DNA from: Moraxella caprae DSM 19149
GTDB taxonomy: Bacteria; Pseudomonadota; Gammaproteobacteria; Pseudomonadales; Moraxellaceae
DNA: 64,000 nucleotides
Assembly (NCBI RefSeq): GCF_000426885.1
Contig: NZ_AUGF01000004.1
Coordinates: 48,131-112,130, forward strand
Direction: 5' to 3'
Part shown: piece by piece, positions 63,887 through 64,000 of the stretch
Layout of the letters: the number at the start of each line of letters is the position of its first letter
Numbering within the stretch: the stretch's first letter is position 1
Notes under the pieces: generated by a model
The model's input: only the letters and a program-made list of their open reading frames with translations
What the model was told of the DNA's origin: nothing
Database searches by the model: none
Translations under genes and position numbers: made by a program

Positions 63887-64000
63887 TAGGGCGTATTGAA
63901 CTTTTGTATTTGCAATGAAAAATGAGAAAAATCGCACGTTTTTCAAGGAAAAAGTGAAGTTTGATAGTCATTCTATCAAACGAGCTTTTATTATGAAAAA
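63887..64000. repeat. Repeat family 1, copy D (cut by the window edge)
   Basis: It begins TAGGGCGTATTGAAC and continues in the same orientation as copy C, with the AAATCGCACGTTTTTCAAGG tract and the TTTGATAGTCATTCTATCAAA hairpin tract. It runs off the right edge. Confidence 0.75.

Overview
The window looks like chromosomal DNA of a Moraxellaceae gammaproteobacterium, most probably a Moraxella species. This is inferred from gene content: an Hfq with a long Gly/Phe-rich tail, RNase HI fused to DnaQ, kdsD-kdsC-lptC-lptA-lptB in one block, moderately AT-rich composition, and dispersed short repeats. I saw no phage, plasmid backbone, tRNA, rRNA or CRISPR array.

Layout. Positions 1-5100 carry, on the minus strand, an Hsp70 of HscC type with a membrane-anchored J-protein, a small membrane protein and a Uma2-type protein. 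Positions 5150-8450 hold ilvD and an AI-2E family exporter. Positions 8500-10760 hold a Fur-box-preceded TonB/ExbB/ExbD set. Positions 10837-14480 form a tightly coupled run: queD, a DUF1778/GNAT toxin-antitoxin pair, tsaE, miaA and hfq. Three of these enzymes act on the tRNA anticodon loop, and the toxin family acetylates aminoacyl-tRNA. Positions 14589-18025 make the Kdo precursor and export LPS (kdsD, kdsC, lptC, lptA, lptB). Positions 18026-24300 contain two purine-type NCS2 permeases, queC, a TetR regulator and a dense cluster of non-autonomous repeats. Positions 24496-34760 hold bcp, a glycosyltransferase, a broken YidX-like lipoprotein, marC, a DUF1345 protein, ppiD, mfd and mntP. Positions 34778-36031 are an AT-rich divergent pair: a two-helix membrane protein and an XRE regulator. 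Then follow lrp, leuA, nudC, a FimL-like protein, rnhA-dnaQ, aroQ, a cold-shock gene, a DEAD-box helicase, hemW, trmL, aceE and aceF. Positions 53429-58800 are accessory: a gene disrupted by a short mobile repeat, a Tat lipoprotein esterase, and four related small exported proteins, one carrying an internal stop. The window ends with glnA, an esterase, a zinc metallopeptidase and a LysO-type exporter.

The most informative signals are sequence-level. A 70-bp repeat insertion is flanked by a 7-bp duplication, and removing it restores a 407-codon frame. A 133-134 bp inverted-repeat element has 8-bp target duplications and in one place sits inside another repeat family. That second family has TAGGGCGTG ends and TA flanks, and two copies carry a long hairpin with a compensatory base-pair change. 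Other points of interest are a toxin-antitoxin pair translationally coupled into a tRNA-modification operon, and a cluster of secreted proteins sharing a GxWxC motif.
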